Below, in pieces: positions 33,435-41,652 of a stretch of 48,617 bases of DNA. Below the pieces are notes generated by a model. The model was not told where the DNA came from. It made no database searches and was given only the letters and a program-made list of their open reading frames with translations. The first letter of the stretch is position 1; each line of letters starts with the position of its first letter. Location of the stretch: positions 1 to 48,617 of the forward strand of contig CANJQU010000020.1 in NCBI GenBank assembly GCA_947476485.1, given 5' to 3'. Source of the DNA: Chitinophagaceae bacterium. Its GTDB lineage: Bacteria; Bacteroidota; Bacteroidia; Chitinophagales; Chitinophagaceae. The translations under genes were made by a program, and so were the position numbers.

Positions 33435-36242
33435 TTATCGCAGCAATATCAACTTTCGCGTTTCACTGTAAGTACCCGAAGAAAGTGTACAGTAATATAC
33501 ACCTGATGAAAGCATTGAGGGCTCAAATGTGAACTTGTGTTCCCCAGCTTCCATTTGCCCGTTGGCCAAAATACTTACCAGCCGCCCCTGTTCGTCATAA
33601 ACTTTCAGCATCATGTTATTCCTTTCTTTAAGGTTGAACAGGATGGTAGTTGTGCGCGTGAACGGATTAGGAAAATTGGAGAAGTTAAGATCAAAATGGC
33701 TGACCGCAATATTCTGAGATTCAAGCGAACCAATTATATCTGAGATGCGTGCTGAATACATGCCGCTGGAATGTGTGGCTATAACAACGAGACCATCTGT
33801 CGACCGATAATCGATCATATCCACTACAGACGAACCTATGGTGGCTGTACCCTGCTGTGTCCAAACTGTTGCATCCGCACTCGTGGTATCCAAGTGATTT
33901 GCCGCAAACAGCCCGACACTCGTACCCACCAGGTAAGCAATACCTCCTGCAACAGGTATTATACTTGCCCATCTGACCGAGGGGCCATTGCCCAGCCCAC
34001 TGACGGCAGCCTCGAGGTTGCCGGCCACTTTCCTCCAGGTAGTACCACCATTGCTTGTATAAAACAAACTGTAAACACCATAGTTGGTAAACACCACCAT
34101 TACGTTATCAGCATTGGTTGGATCAACCGCAATGCAGCCAATATTCCCGCTGGCCGGAAACATCGCAGGCGTAATATCTACGGACACCGGGCTGCCGACA
34201 TTGGCATTATCCTTGCGATAAATCCTTCTGAAAGAAGTTCCATAATAAAGTCTGTTTGCCGGCACTTTAGATACAGCCAAAGCGGTTACAACCCATGTGG
34301 CACCCGGCAATGAATCGTTGAACTTTACCCAGTTGGTTGTAATGGAATCCCAGTTATTTACCATCGGTATACCTGCAAGATCATTGTTCCGCCATACACA
34401 ACGGCCTGCAGCCAGGTACATAATGTCATTATTGTTCGGATCGAGCACAAATGGATTTATGAATAAATAGCCGTGCCCTCCCAGCGGATCGATACGTGCA
34501 GAGCTATCTACTACACCAGAGGCGCTCAACTTGGTCCTCCACATTTTCCCCTGCTGCAGGCTGAAATAGAAAGCCTTTCCGCTATCGGCAACAGCACAAT
34601 AAGAACCGTCGCCACCACGTGGTGACACCCATGGGTTTGTGAGCGTAGCGGAGTTAGTGTACCAACTGCCGTTATCCTGCGCGCCTCCTATAATTACGTC
34701 ACTTGTAGTAGCATGATCGATAGCACAAGTGTAAAACATTGATGTCAGGTAACCATTGTTGAGCGAGGTCCAGGCGATAGTAGCGGCAGTATTATCGTTT
34801 GTAAAGAAAATGCCCCCATCATTGGCACTGAACATCTTGTCAGGATTACCTGGAAGGAAAACGACCTGGTGCTGATCAGGATGATGATTGAGATAAAGGT
34901 TGACAACAGGGAGCGCGGCACCGACCTGGTAACCACCTATTATTGAGGTATGTGTATTATCGGCAAAACCGGAGGTAGACCGATATAAACCTGACCCACC
35001 CATGAAGACGGTATTTGAGTCATTGGGTTTTACTTCTATTACCAGATTATAAGAACCCTGTGAAGTAAACTTATCGAAAGCCCCGCCGGTATTAGGAATG
35101 TTAGCTGAGTAATCATTCCATACCCCGCCGGCACCGCTTCCATCGCCGGATAAATACTTATACTTCCATAAACTGTTCCACTCCACAGTACCCACATAGT
35201 TGGTATCAGGAGTGCCTGAGCCTGGCGTGTTTGCGACAAAATACACCTGGCTTTCATCGGCCTTGCTAATGCCGATCTTTACACGATTATAGGTTGCAGG
35301 AAAACCAACAGGAGTAATATCAGTAAACGTAACGCCATCCGTTGATCTGAAAATGCCATGCTGGGCACCATCACTGCTCAACGAAACATACAAAACACCT
35401 GTACTAGTTACGGCAGCATCTGTGAAATAAGACGGGCTGCCAGTTGAACCTTTTACCAAGTTCCAGGTGGCTCCACCATCAATACTGCGATATATGCCGC
35501 CATATGCGGCAGCAATAACCTCATCATTGGCCATATTAGCCGGATTGGTAACAATGTTCCAGACTATGTCGCTCCAAATATCAAATGAGACAATTCCCAG
35601 TGAGACAGTGGATGGCAGCGCGGTCCATGAAGCACCGCTGTCTGTTGATTTATAAATGCCATTTCCCAGGTAATATGCGCTGGTGGCACCGGCAGACTGC
35701 CCATAACCTTCACCGCTACAGTAATACCATACATTTCTATGGCCAGCACGCGTATCCTGAGCAACACCAGTTACGGTTTTATAAAGATTTGGTGGCGTGG
35801 TAGGCGTCCACGTCAACCCCTGGTCTGTAGAGCGCCACATGCTTCCCGAAGTAGTGCCAGCGATCAAATTATTCGCGTTAGTTACATCAATTGCAAAAGC
35901 CCGTGTCCTTCCACCCACATTCCATGGACCTCTTGCCTGCCATGCGGCGGGCGATGTAGTCCGGGATGAGGATCCGGAATATTCAATTCCAATATCAGTT
36001 GGCAGGTTCGCTGCAAAAGCCAGATCCCTTGAACGAACGTCTGCCGGTATCTTACCGGTAGCAGGATCCTTAAGCATATTCAGCTCATAGGAAACGGCTC
36101 CTTCTTCTTCATAACCATCTGCCCCGGACTGCTGTTCACTTTCCTCCCCGGACATCTGGTGTGAAAAACTTTTAGCACCAGTGAGCATGTACATGGCCGC
36201 GACAATAAATAAACCGATGATCGGAAGCAATACTTTTTTCAT
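33435..36242 (-). CDS. Secreted Asp-box repeat (sialidase/VPS10-like) protein with T9SS sorting domain
   Basis: The 935-residue protein has a hydrophobic export signal (MKKVLLPIIGLFIVAAMYML), an acidic low-complexity stretch, then many Asp-box/BNR repeats: SMWRSTDQGLTWTP, GIYKSTDSGASWT, GIYRSIDGGATWN, GIFRSTDGVTFTD, LFYTSNGGTTWRK. These form a beta-propeller as in sialidases and VPS10 proteins; sialidase activity itself is not shown. The last 80 residues are a T9SS type A sorting domain (NFPNPFTRTTTILFNLK, GVYYCTLSSG). Related Bacteroidota proteins are often binding or glycan-processing. A TATCTTTA box just upstream of the ATG at 36242 is a plausible -7 element. Confidence 0.88.
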   Translation of the reverse strand: MKKVLLPIIGLFIVAAMYMLTGAKSFSHQMSGEESEQQSGADGYEEEGAVSYELNMLKDPATGKIPADVRSRDLAFAANLPTDIGIEYSGSSSRTTSPAAWQARGPWNVGGRTRAFAIDVTNANNLIAGTTSGSMWRSTDQGLTWTPTTPPNLYKTVTGVAQDTRAGHRNVWYYCSGEGYGQSAGATSAYYLGNGIYKSTDSGASWTALPSTVSLGIVSFDIWSDIVWNIVTNPANMANDEVIAAAYGGIYRSIDGGATWNLVKGSTGSPSYFTDAAVTSTGVLYVSLSSDGAQHGIFRSTDGVTFTDITPVGFPATYNRVKIGISKADESQVYFVANTPGSGTPDTNYVGTVEWNSLWKYKYLSGDGSGAGGVWNDYSANIPNTGGAFDKFTSQGSYNLVIEVKPNDSNTVFMGGSGLYRSTSGFADNTHTSIIGGYQVGAALPVVNLYLNHHPDQHQVVFLPGNPDKMFSANDGGIFFTNDNTAATIAWTSLNNGYLTSMFYTCAIDHATTSDVIIGGAQDNGSWYTNSATLTNPWVSPRGGDGSYCAVADSGKAFYFSLQQGKMWRTKLSASGVVDSSARIDPLGGHGYLFINPFVLDPNNNDIMYLAAGRCVWRNNDLAGIPMVNNWDSITTNWVKFNDSLPGATWVVTALAVSKVPANRLYYGTSFRRIYRKDNANVGSPVSVDITPAMFPASGNIGCIAVDPTNADNVMVVFTNYGVYSLFYTSNGGTTWRKVAGNLEAAVSGLGNGPSVRWASIIPVAGGIAYLVGTSVGLFAANHLDTTSADATVWTQQGTATIGSSVVDMIDYRSTDGLVVIATHSSGMYSARISDIIGSLESQNIAVSHFDLNFSNFPNPFTRTTTILFNLKERNNMMLKVYDEQGRLVSILANGQMEAGEHKFTFEPSMLSSGVYYCTLSSGTYSETRKLILLR

Positions 36243-36297
36243 AACCAGATTGATATTAATAAAGATACAACTTTCAGGAGAACGAAGGAGTACCGGA

Positions 36298-36774
36298 TTA
36301 ATGGATCACTTTTTTTTCGTAATCGTACACTACAAACACTTCCTGAGCTCCCATCACCATTTGCTGACGGATGTTTGCAATAAATATGTCCCCCTTTTTC
36401 AGCCCGGGAAAATGAACGGTCATATCCGGGATAGCTTTTGTATCTGCCAACGAATAGGCGAACTTCATCTCGACAATATCATCACCGTTCACAGGCAGTG
36501 ACACGGCTGAACCGCACCCAAACACAGCCCTGATCTTAACATTTGCCCGGCATGGATACCTGGCGCAAAGGCTACTTGTATCGGTAACTGCCGGCGGAAT
36601 AATATTAATGATCTCCGCTTCGATGTTGCAGGTACCCGGAGTTACTGCGGCAAGGTTCGGTTTTCCGGTTGCGGTATCGCGGGCAGTTTTGCAGGAACAA
36701 TAAAGCCCTGTTAACACTACGGCGCAACACCAGAGCAACTTAAGACCCGACCTCCTACAGCATTTACGCATCAT
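36298..36774 (-). CDS. Predicted small lipoprotein, unknown family
   Basis: The protein (158 residues from the ATG at 36774) has a positively charged start, a hydrophobic stretch (LKLLWCCAVVLTGLYCSC) with a possible lipobox, and a mature part with paired cysteines (TCNIEAEIINIIPP, CARYPCRANVKIRAVFGCGSAV). It ends in alternating strands (IFIANIRQQMVMGAQEVFVVYDYEKK). No family is recognised. An upstream ATG at 36786 is also possible. Its 3' end is 55 bases upstream of the Asp-box gene's start, same direction, so co-transcription is possible. Confidence 0.6.
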   Translation of the reverse strand: MMRKCCRRSGLKLLWCCAVVLTGLYCSCKTARDTATGKPNLAAVTPGTCNIEAEIINIIPPAVTDTSSLCARYPCRANVKIRAVFGCGSAVSLPVNGDDIVEMKFAYSLADTKAIPDMTVHFPGLKKGDIFIANIRQQMVMGAQEVFVVYDYEKKVIH

Positions 36775-36819
36775 TAAGCATATCATTAATTTTAAATAAA
36801 TTTCCTAGTGAAGATACGG

Positions 36820-36827
36820 TATTTTTG
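36820..36827 (+). promoter_or_regulatory. -7 box fixing the start of the methyltransferase
   Basis: TATTTTTG is a perfect TAnnTTTG. It lies downstream of the GTG at 36808 and 22 bases before the ATG at 36850, so the ATG is the likely start. A TTTC at 36801 is too close to serve as an ideal -33. Confidence 0.45.
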
Positions 36828-36849
36828 CAGCTCCAACTTCGCTCCACAG

Positions 36850-37443
36850 ATGTACTTGACGCAGCCACAAAATTACTTTTTTTCAGACGCAGCTTTTGAC
36901 AACCTTTTTCCAATCTACATTCAAAAACTATCGGCCATACACTGGACACCGATCAATGTGGCGATGACCGCTGCGCGATTTCTCAGCGCCGATACGGATG
37001 CAAGGATCATTGATGTAGGTGCAGGCGTGGGAAAATTTTGTATCACGGGAAGCTTTTTCAATAATGGAACATACACAGGTATCGAACAGCGGAAAAATTT
37101 CGTGACCGTTGGTAACAAAGTGATCAAACAATTCGGGCTGAACAATGTGAAACTCCTGCACGGCAATTTTATAGAGATGGATATTTCGAAGTATACCGGC
37201 ATATACTTCTATAATTCATTTCATGAGAACATTGTACTTTCTGATTCACTGGACGAGCAAGTAGACAGGTCTGCCGAGTTGTATGAACTGTACACACAAC
37301 ATCTACTGATACAACTGAAAAAAATGCCGGTTGGCACGAGACTCGCAACGTACTGGCAGTCGGTAGCCGAGATACCGGGATGTTACCGACTGCACGAATC
37401 TCATTACAATAATTTGTTGAAACTTTGGATAAAGGAGTATTGA
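36850..37443 (+). CDS. Class I SAM-dependent methyltransferase, unknown substrate
   Basis: The 197-residue protein has motif I IIDVGAGVGKFCI near residue 52, then YTGIEQRKNFVTVG, LLHGNFIEMDIS and FYNSFHENI, consistent with a Rossmann-fold methyltransferase. The N-terminus (YLTQPQNYFFSDAAFDNLFPIYIQKLSAIHWTPINVA) carries no membrane helix. Nothing in the sequence names the substrate: RNA, protein or small molecule are all open. It is convergent with the radical SAM gene, the stops being only a few bases apart (37443 and 37448). The start is decided by the promoter box at 36820. Confidence 0.8.
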   Translation: MYLTQPQNYFFSDAAFDNLFPIYIQKLSAIHWTPINVAMTAARFLSADTDARIIDVGAGVGKFCITGSFFNNGTYTGIEQRKNFVTVGNKVIKQFGLNNVKLLHGNFIEMDISKYTGIYFYNSFHENIVLSDSLDEQVDRSAELYELYTQHLLIQLKKMPVGTRLATYWQSVAEIPGCYRLHESHYNNLLKLWIKEY

Positions 37444-37447
37444 GGCC

Positions 37448-39646
37448 TTACAACCTCAGCAGCCCGACTTTATAAAGCCCACTGACCGGCTTGTTGTCCC
37501 AGAATAGCTCAAAGTCTTCGAGACCGGCAACCTCATAACTATCCTTTACTTCGTGGATTGTCATTGTCTTCATATTATCGACTGACAATTTACGAAGAGT
37601 GTCTGCGAGCCATACTCCCTGAGCCTTATCCACTTTAATATTCAATGTCTCCTGCGGGCCATTAAACGTAAGTGATGCCAGTTCCCATGTGTTCCCTTTC
37701 TTTGATTTCGTTACAATCCCGATCTCAGGCTGCTTCCCAAGCCATACGATCTTTGCGTTGGGATTCCATACAGGGAACTCCTCTTCGTTCAAAATACCTG
37801 AAATATAATCCGGCGAAACCGATGTCTTCGGCACCTTGAAATCAAACCATTTTTGCAAAGGATAATCGAAACATGCCCCATGCATAAAGTTGAGCAGCGA
37901 TTTTTTCAGCCCTAAAGTAAATGCATCGTGGTCAGCCCCTGTGGGGTCTATGTGCACAATGTCATTATTAGCAAATGTGCCTACGGCATCGGTCTCTTTC
38001 CTAACACCGAATTTTTCCGGGGCAAGGCCAACAGGACTGTGTGCGGTCATCGCAAACTGGTGCCAGAAAGCAGATTGCAAAATGCCAGACAGAAACATTT
38101 GCCGCACCATTTCCAGCGAATCGATCGTTTCCTGTATCGTCTGTGTAGGAAAGCCGTACATGAGATAAGCATGCACCATTATACCGGCCTCTGTAAAATG
38201 TTTGTTTACCCTGGCAACCTGTGCTACAGTTACCCCTTTTTGTATTAGCTCCAGCAGCCGGTCTGTTGCCACCTCCAGCCCACCCGATACCGCAATACAG
38301 CCTGAGGCTTTCAGCAGCAGGCAAAGATCGCGTGTAAAGCTCTTTTCAAACCTGATGTTCGTCCACCACGAAATTGTGATCTTTCTGCGAATGATCTCGA
38401 GGGCCAGTGCGCGCATCAAAGCAGGCGGTGCAGCCTCATCTACAAAGTGAAATCCTGTCTGGCCGGTTTGCGCTACTATCTCTTCGATGCGGTCACATAG
38501 CAAACCGGCCGCTATTGGTTCGTACAGCTTTATGTAGTCGAGGGTAATATCGCAGAAGGTGCACTTGCTCCAATAACACCCATGCGCCATGGTAAGCTTG
38601 TTCCACCGGCCATCGCTCCATAGGCTATGCATCGGGTTAACAACTTCTATTGCCGAAATATATTTATAAAGGGGAAGATCGCTGTAATCAGGCGTACCAA
38701 CCTGACCTTGCCGGTAATCTGCGCAGGCCTTGTTATTTATATAGGTTACTTTCCCATCTGCGCATACAAAAGTTCGCTTCAATCCATCCACGGGCAACTC
38801 ACCTTCTATGTGCCTGATGAGATTCTCAATCGGGGCTTCCCCATCATCAAGAGTAATGAAATCAAAAAAATCAAACACTCTTGCATCAGACAATGAACGA
38901 AGCTCGGTATTCGGGAAACCGCCACCCATAGCCACTTTAACGCCGGGACAATTTTTCTTCACCCACTGCCCCACCCTGAATGCAGCATACAAGTTACCCG
39001 GGAACGGTACAGATAAGGCAACCAGCCGGGGCTTTACAGTGGCTATACGTGAGGAGAGTATCCTGATCAACAGGTTGTCCACATAGGTATTGTCTGCTTG
39101 CAATGACCCATATAATTCATCAAAGCTGTTCGCAGACCTACCCAGCCGCTCAGCATAACGGCTGAAGCCAAAATGAGCATCGACGCATTCCATTATGAGG
39201 TCGCTAATGTCTTCGAGATACATGGTTGCAAGATGCTTTGCCTTATCCTGTGCACCCATTGTGCCAAATGCATAGCGCAAGTCGTCTACCTGGGCGAAAC
39301 GTGATGCCTCGGGCAAAAAGCCGCGCTTCTCTATGCGGTGTGCAAGTGTAGGATCCTTGCCTTGCAGGAAAAAGATCACTGCATCTATCGTGTTTATGTA
39401 TGCATCCTGCAGCGCTACGATCCTTGCGGTATTCTCAGATAGTTCGCGCCCTTCGTTGTTGATGTGAGCAAATAAATCCTGCAAGCCCTGTTTTGAGAAT
39501 AATGCGAGTGTCACCTCGATACCAAGATCGGCCTGGTAAGAAGTAATGTTCTTTGTGTTGAGAAAACCTTTCAGATAAACAGTTGCAGGATACGGTGTAT
39601 TCAACTGTGTAAATGGCGGTGTTATTAAAAAAACAGAAGCGCTCAA
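37448..39646 (-). CDS. B12-binding-type radical SAM enzyme
   Basis: The 732-residue protein has an N-terminal B12-binding-like region (FLITPPFTQLNTPYPATVYLKGFL; VALSVPFPGNLYAAFRVGQWV; VKVAMGGGFPNTE) and a radical SAM domain from about 350. The cluster motif is C357-x4-C362-x2-C365 (HGCYWSKCTFCD), one residue longer than the usual CX3CX2C. Later motifs include FVDEAAPPALMRALALEI, CIAVSGGLEVATDRLLELIQKG and AYLMYGFPTQT. The last 150 residues are a variable extension. Many such enzymes methylate unactivated carbons or modify peptides; the substrate here is unknown. The N-terminal motif is intact from a TTG at 39646, the only in-frame start after TAA at 39656; a perfect -7 box lies just upstream. 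Confidence 0.82.
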   Translation of the reverse strand: MSASVFLITPPFTQLNTPYPATVYLKGFLNTKNITSYQADLGIEVTLALFSKQGLQDLFAHINNEGRELSENTARIVALQDAYINTIDAVIFFLQGKDPTLAHRIEKRGFLPEASRFAQVDDLRYAFGTMGAQDKAKHLATMYLEDISDLIMECVDAHFGFSRYAERLGRSANSFDELYGSLQADNTYVDNLLIRILSSRIATVKPRLVALSVPFPGNLYAAFRVGQWVKKNCPGVKVAMGGGFPNTELRSLSDARVFDFFDFITLDDGEAPIENLIRHIEGELPVDGLKRTFVCADGKVTYINNKACADYRQGQVGTPDYSDLPLYKYISAIEVVNPMHSLWSDGRWNKLTMAHGCYWSKCTFCDITLDYIKLYEPIAAGLLCDRIEEIVAQTGQTGFHFVDEAAPPALMRALALEIIRRKITISWWTNIRFEKSFTRDLCLLLKASGCIAVSGGLEVATDRLLELIQKGVTVAQVARVNKHFTEAGIMVHAYLMYGFPTQTIQETIDSLEMVRQMFLSGILQSAFWHQFAMTAHSPVGLAPEKFGVRKETDAVGTFANNDIVHIDPTGADHDAFTLGLKKSLLNFMHGACFDYPLQKWFDFKVPKTSVSPDYISGILNEEEFPVWNPNAKIVWLGKQPEIGIVTKSKKGNTWELASLTFNGPQETLNIKVDKAQGVWLADTLRKLSVDNMKTMTIHEVKDSYEVAGLEDFELFWDNKPVSGLYKVGLLRL

Positions 39647-39661
39647 GAGGTTAATTTACTG

Positions 39662-39669
39662 CAAAAATA
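39662..39669 (-). promoter_or_regulatory. -7 promoter box of the radical SAM gene
   Basis: On the minus strand this reads TATTTTTG, a perfect TAnnTTTG, with a TTTG 22 bases further upstream as a possible -33. It lies about 15 bases before the TTG at 39646, giving a very short leader and supporting that unusual start. Confidence 0.5.
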
Positions 39670-39759
39670 TCGCAAAATCACGCGCAAAGCGCAAACCCGC
39701 AGGCAGGCAGAATAGCGCAATTCCTTTCATTTTGTTTTAAGACCGTAAAACGCAGACGG

Positions 39760-40335
39760 CTATTTTCTCAAATCCGCTATCTTCATCACCACAGCGCCAA
39801 ACGTATCATCATCTGCCAATTCAGAAAATTTCACCCATTTCAGCCCGGTCGACTCATCGGTATTGAAATTAATATTGCCATCCCCGGTATATTCAAACAC
39901 ATACCTCAGGTCGTGATGATAATGCCCGTCTTCCTCTTTCTTAGGATTGGCCGGAATGAAGTGAGAATCTATGTCGAATGGCACACGCTCGTCCTCAAAA
40001 ACAGCGATGTGCTTCAGTTCATTTTCCGGTATGCCGGTTTCTTCATGCGCCTCCCTCAAAGCAGACAACAACAAAGAACTATCTCCCTCGACATGACCAC
40101 CGGGCTGCAGCCATCTGTTCAGCGATCTATGCTTCAGCAAGAGTATCTCCGTATGAGCCTCATCGATGATAAAGGCGCTGGTAGTTATGTGTCCGTCAAA
40201 ATTCTTACGGGTAAACAATTGGCTTTCATCATTGCGGGAAAGGTATTCGGCGAATAGCTTTGTTTCGTTCTGCTCATCGGGAAATTGCTCCCAGTATACG
40301 TCCAGGAAGCCAAGGATATCGGGTTTATTTATCAT
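39760..40335 (-). CDS. NUDIX hydrolase
   Basis: The 191-residue protein has a Nudix box GGHVEGDSSLLLSALREAHEETGI; the first Glu of the usual GX5EX7REUXEEXGU is replaced (Ser at that place, Asp one before), while REAHEETG is intact. It hydrolyses a nucleoside diphosphate linked to another moiety; the substrate is not shown. No signal peptide. Its start overlaps the end of the upstream lipoprotein gene by 11 bases, which suggests co-translation. It ends about 110 bases before the radical SAM gene's start, in the same direction. Confidence 0.88.
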   Translation of the reverse strand: MINKPDILGFLDVYWEQFPDEQNETKLFAEYLSRNDESQLFTRKNFDGHITTSAFIIDEAHTEILLLKHRSLNRWLQPGGHVEGDSSLLLSALREAHEETGIPENELKHIAVFEDERVPFDIDSHFIPANPKKEEDGHYHHDLRYVFEYTGDGNINFNTDESTGLKWVKFSELADDDTFGAVVMKIADLRK

Positions 40336-40750
40336 CTTGCTTATTAAAGGTTTCCCACTGTGGGGGATGTGTAGAGGTATCTTTCACTGTAAAAGAAGAA
40401 GCCGATATTTTAGTGATGTAGAGCCCATTGACCTGCGTTGTGGCGGCGTCAGTGATCAGCACACAACTATCGTTAGATGATATTGCCCAGGTAAACGCAC
40501 TGCCGCCGGACGACCATGCTGAACTGCCAGTACCATCATCCTTAAACGTCACAATGATATTTTCCTGATCGGCCGGACCGGAAGTGGTATTCTCCGTTGG
40601 TTCTGTCGTTACTTTGACGATCTTCCATTTGCCTACCAACATTTTTTTTGCATTACCAGCAGAACCGCCGCCGGAGGTATTCTTACATGCGGTACAAGCC
40701 AGCAACACCGCAAAGACCGCAAAGAAAGAACGCCTGATATGTGATCTCAT
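40325..40750 (-). CDS. Lipocalin-like lipoprotein
   Basis: The 141-residue protein has a lipoprotein signal (RRSFFAVFAVLLACTAC, Cys about residue 22), a Gly/Ser spacer, and beta-strand sequence starting KMLVGKWKIVKVTTEPTEN, with FKDDGTGSSAWSSGGSAFTWAI and LYITKISASSFTVKD, as in the small lipocalin-like domains of Bacteroidota. It probably sits in the outer membrane and may bind a hydrophobic ligand; this is a family-level inference. First gene of a two-gene overlap with the Nudix hydrolase. A TATATTTA box is just upstream. Confidence 0.75.
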   Translation of the reverse strand: MRSHIRRSFFAVFAVLLACTACKNTSGGGSAGNAKKMLVGKWKIVKVTTEPTENTTSGPADQENIIVTFKDDGTGSSAWSSGGSAFTWAISSNDSCVLITDAATTQVNGLYITKISASSFTVKDTSTHPPQWETFNKQDDK

Positions 40751-40803
40751 TGGTAGTATTTTTGTTTACAGTAAATATAATAAAAGAATTGAAAATATGC
40801 AAT

Positions 40804-41565
40804 TCAATACGGCCCTGCATACCATGCCATCATCTGATCATTCACCGTTCTTTCATTCGTAGTATCATCTAAAAGCTGGTCGAAGCTCATTTTCCGGACG
40901 TCCATGCAAAACTGCACAAGCAACCATGCGTGATAATAAGGAATAACCGTTCCCGTGCTATCGTCAAAATATATCCATTTGTCGCTTTCAGACTTTTGTG
41001 CGACAAGGAGGCGGGTGATATTATTACACAGATCAGCTTTATGCTTCCTGGCAATGTACTCGGGATATCCCTCCCATTTCCAAACCTCTTGTTTATTACC
41101 AAAGAAACCCGAATGAGCAAATCCATAATGATGAAATTGCAGGCAGTGTATTGCTTCGTGCGCCAGAAGCTCTGTAAGATTCCATTTATAGCCGTTGATC
41201 TCACCATAATTATCCCCACTTTTTACCGCACACCCCAGCACCACCTGGTGTGCAAATCCCCACCCGAAAGCAGCGCCCCTAATCTTCCCCATAAGCACCG
41301 GGTAGCAAGAGCCATCATCAAGGCAAACAGTAAGTTTCAGTGTGCTGTCATAGAGCTCACTTGATCTTAAGAGGTCATTGGCACTGCGTAGTTGTCTGAC
41401 AAAAGACGTATCAAGGTCTTTTTGATGACAGATCGTGTAATTACCGTCAACGGTACTGTGCGCATAAAGCAAGGTTGGTTTTAAGACGATACCAACCAGC
41501 AGCGCTATTATGAACATTATGGTCACAACAATTCTCAAAGTCCACTTTTTCACACCTGCCGGCAT
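40804..41565 (-). CDS. Membrane-anchored HExxH protein, putative metallopeptidase
   Basis: The 253-residue protein has one N-terminal membrane helix (TLRIVVTIMFIIALLVGIVLKPTLLYA, uncleaved or signal) and an outward domain with H136-E-A-I-H140 (LLAHEAIHCLQFHHYG) followed by WEGYPEYIARK (E165 and E169). The 24-29 residue spacing to these acids suits a gluzincin-type third ligand. Two Cys are in CLDDGSCYPVL and one in HCLQF, possibly disulfide-bonded outside the cytoplasm. No exact family was recognised, and activity is unproven. It is a single gene on the minus strand. A different one, the M91 gene, is 38 kb away and unrelated. Confidence 0.65.
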   Translation of the reverse strand: MPAGVKKWTLRIVVTIMFIIALLVGIVLKPTLLYAHSTVDGNYTICHQKDLDTSFVRQLRSANDLLRSSELYDSTLKLTVCLDDGSCYPVLMGKIRGAAFGWGFAHQVVLGCAVKSGDNYGEINGYKWNLTELLAHEAIHCLQFHHYGFAHSGFFGNKQEVWKWEGYPEYIARKHKADLCNNITRLLVAQKSESDKWIYFDDSTGTVIPYYHAWLLVQFCMDVRKMSFDQLLDDTTNERTVNDQMMAWYAGPY

Positions 41566-41652
41566 ATGATTTGTTTATTCCTAAAAATAAATAAACCCTT
41601 GTTCTAAAAAAATACAGGCCACAAATCGTGCGGTACCTTTTACCTTTACGTC

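Noticed and set aside
36808-36849. GTG start for the methyltransferase
   Set aside because: It precedes a perfect -7 box at 36820, and the methyltransferase-like sequence begins after the ATG at 36850.
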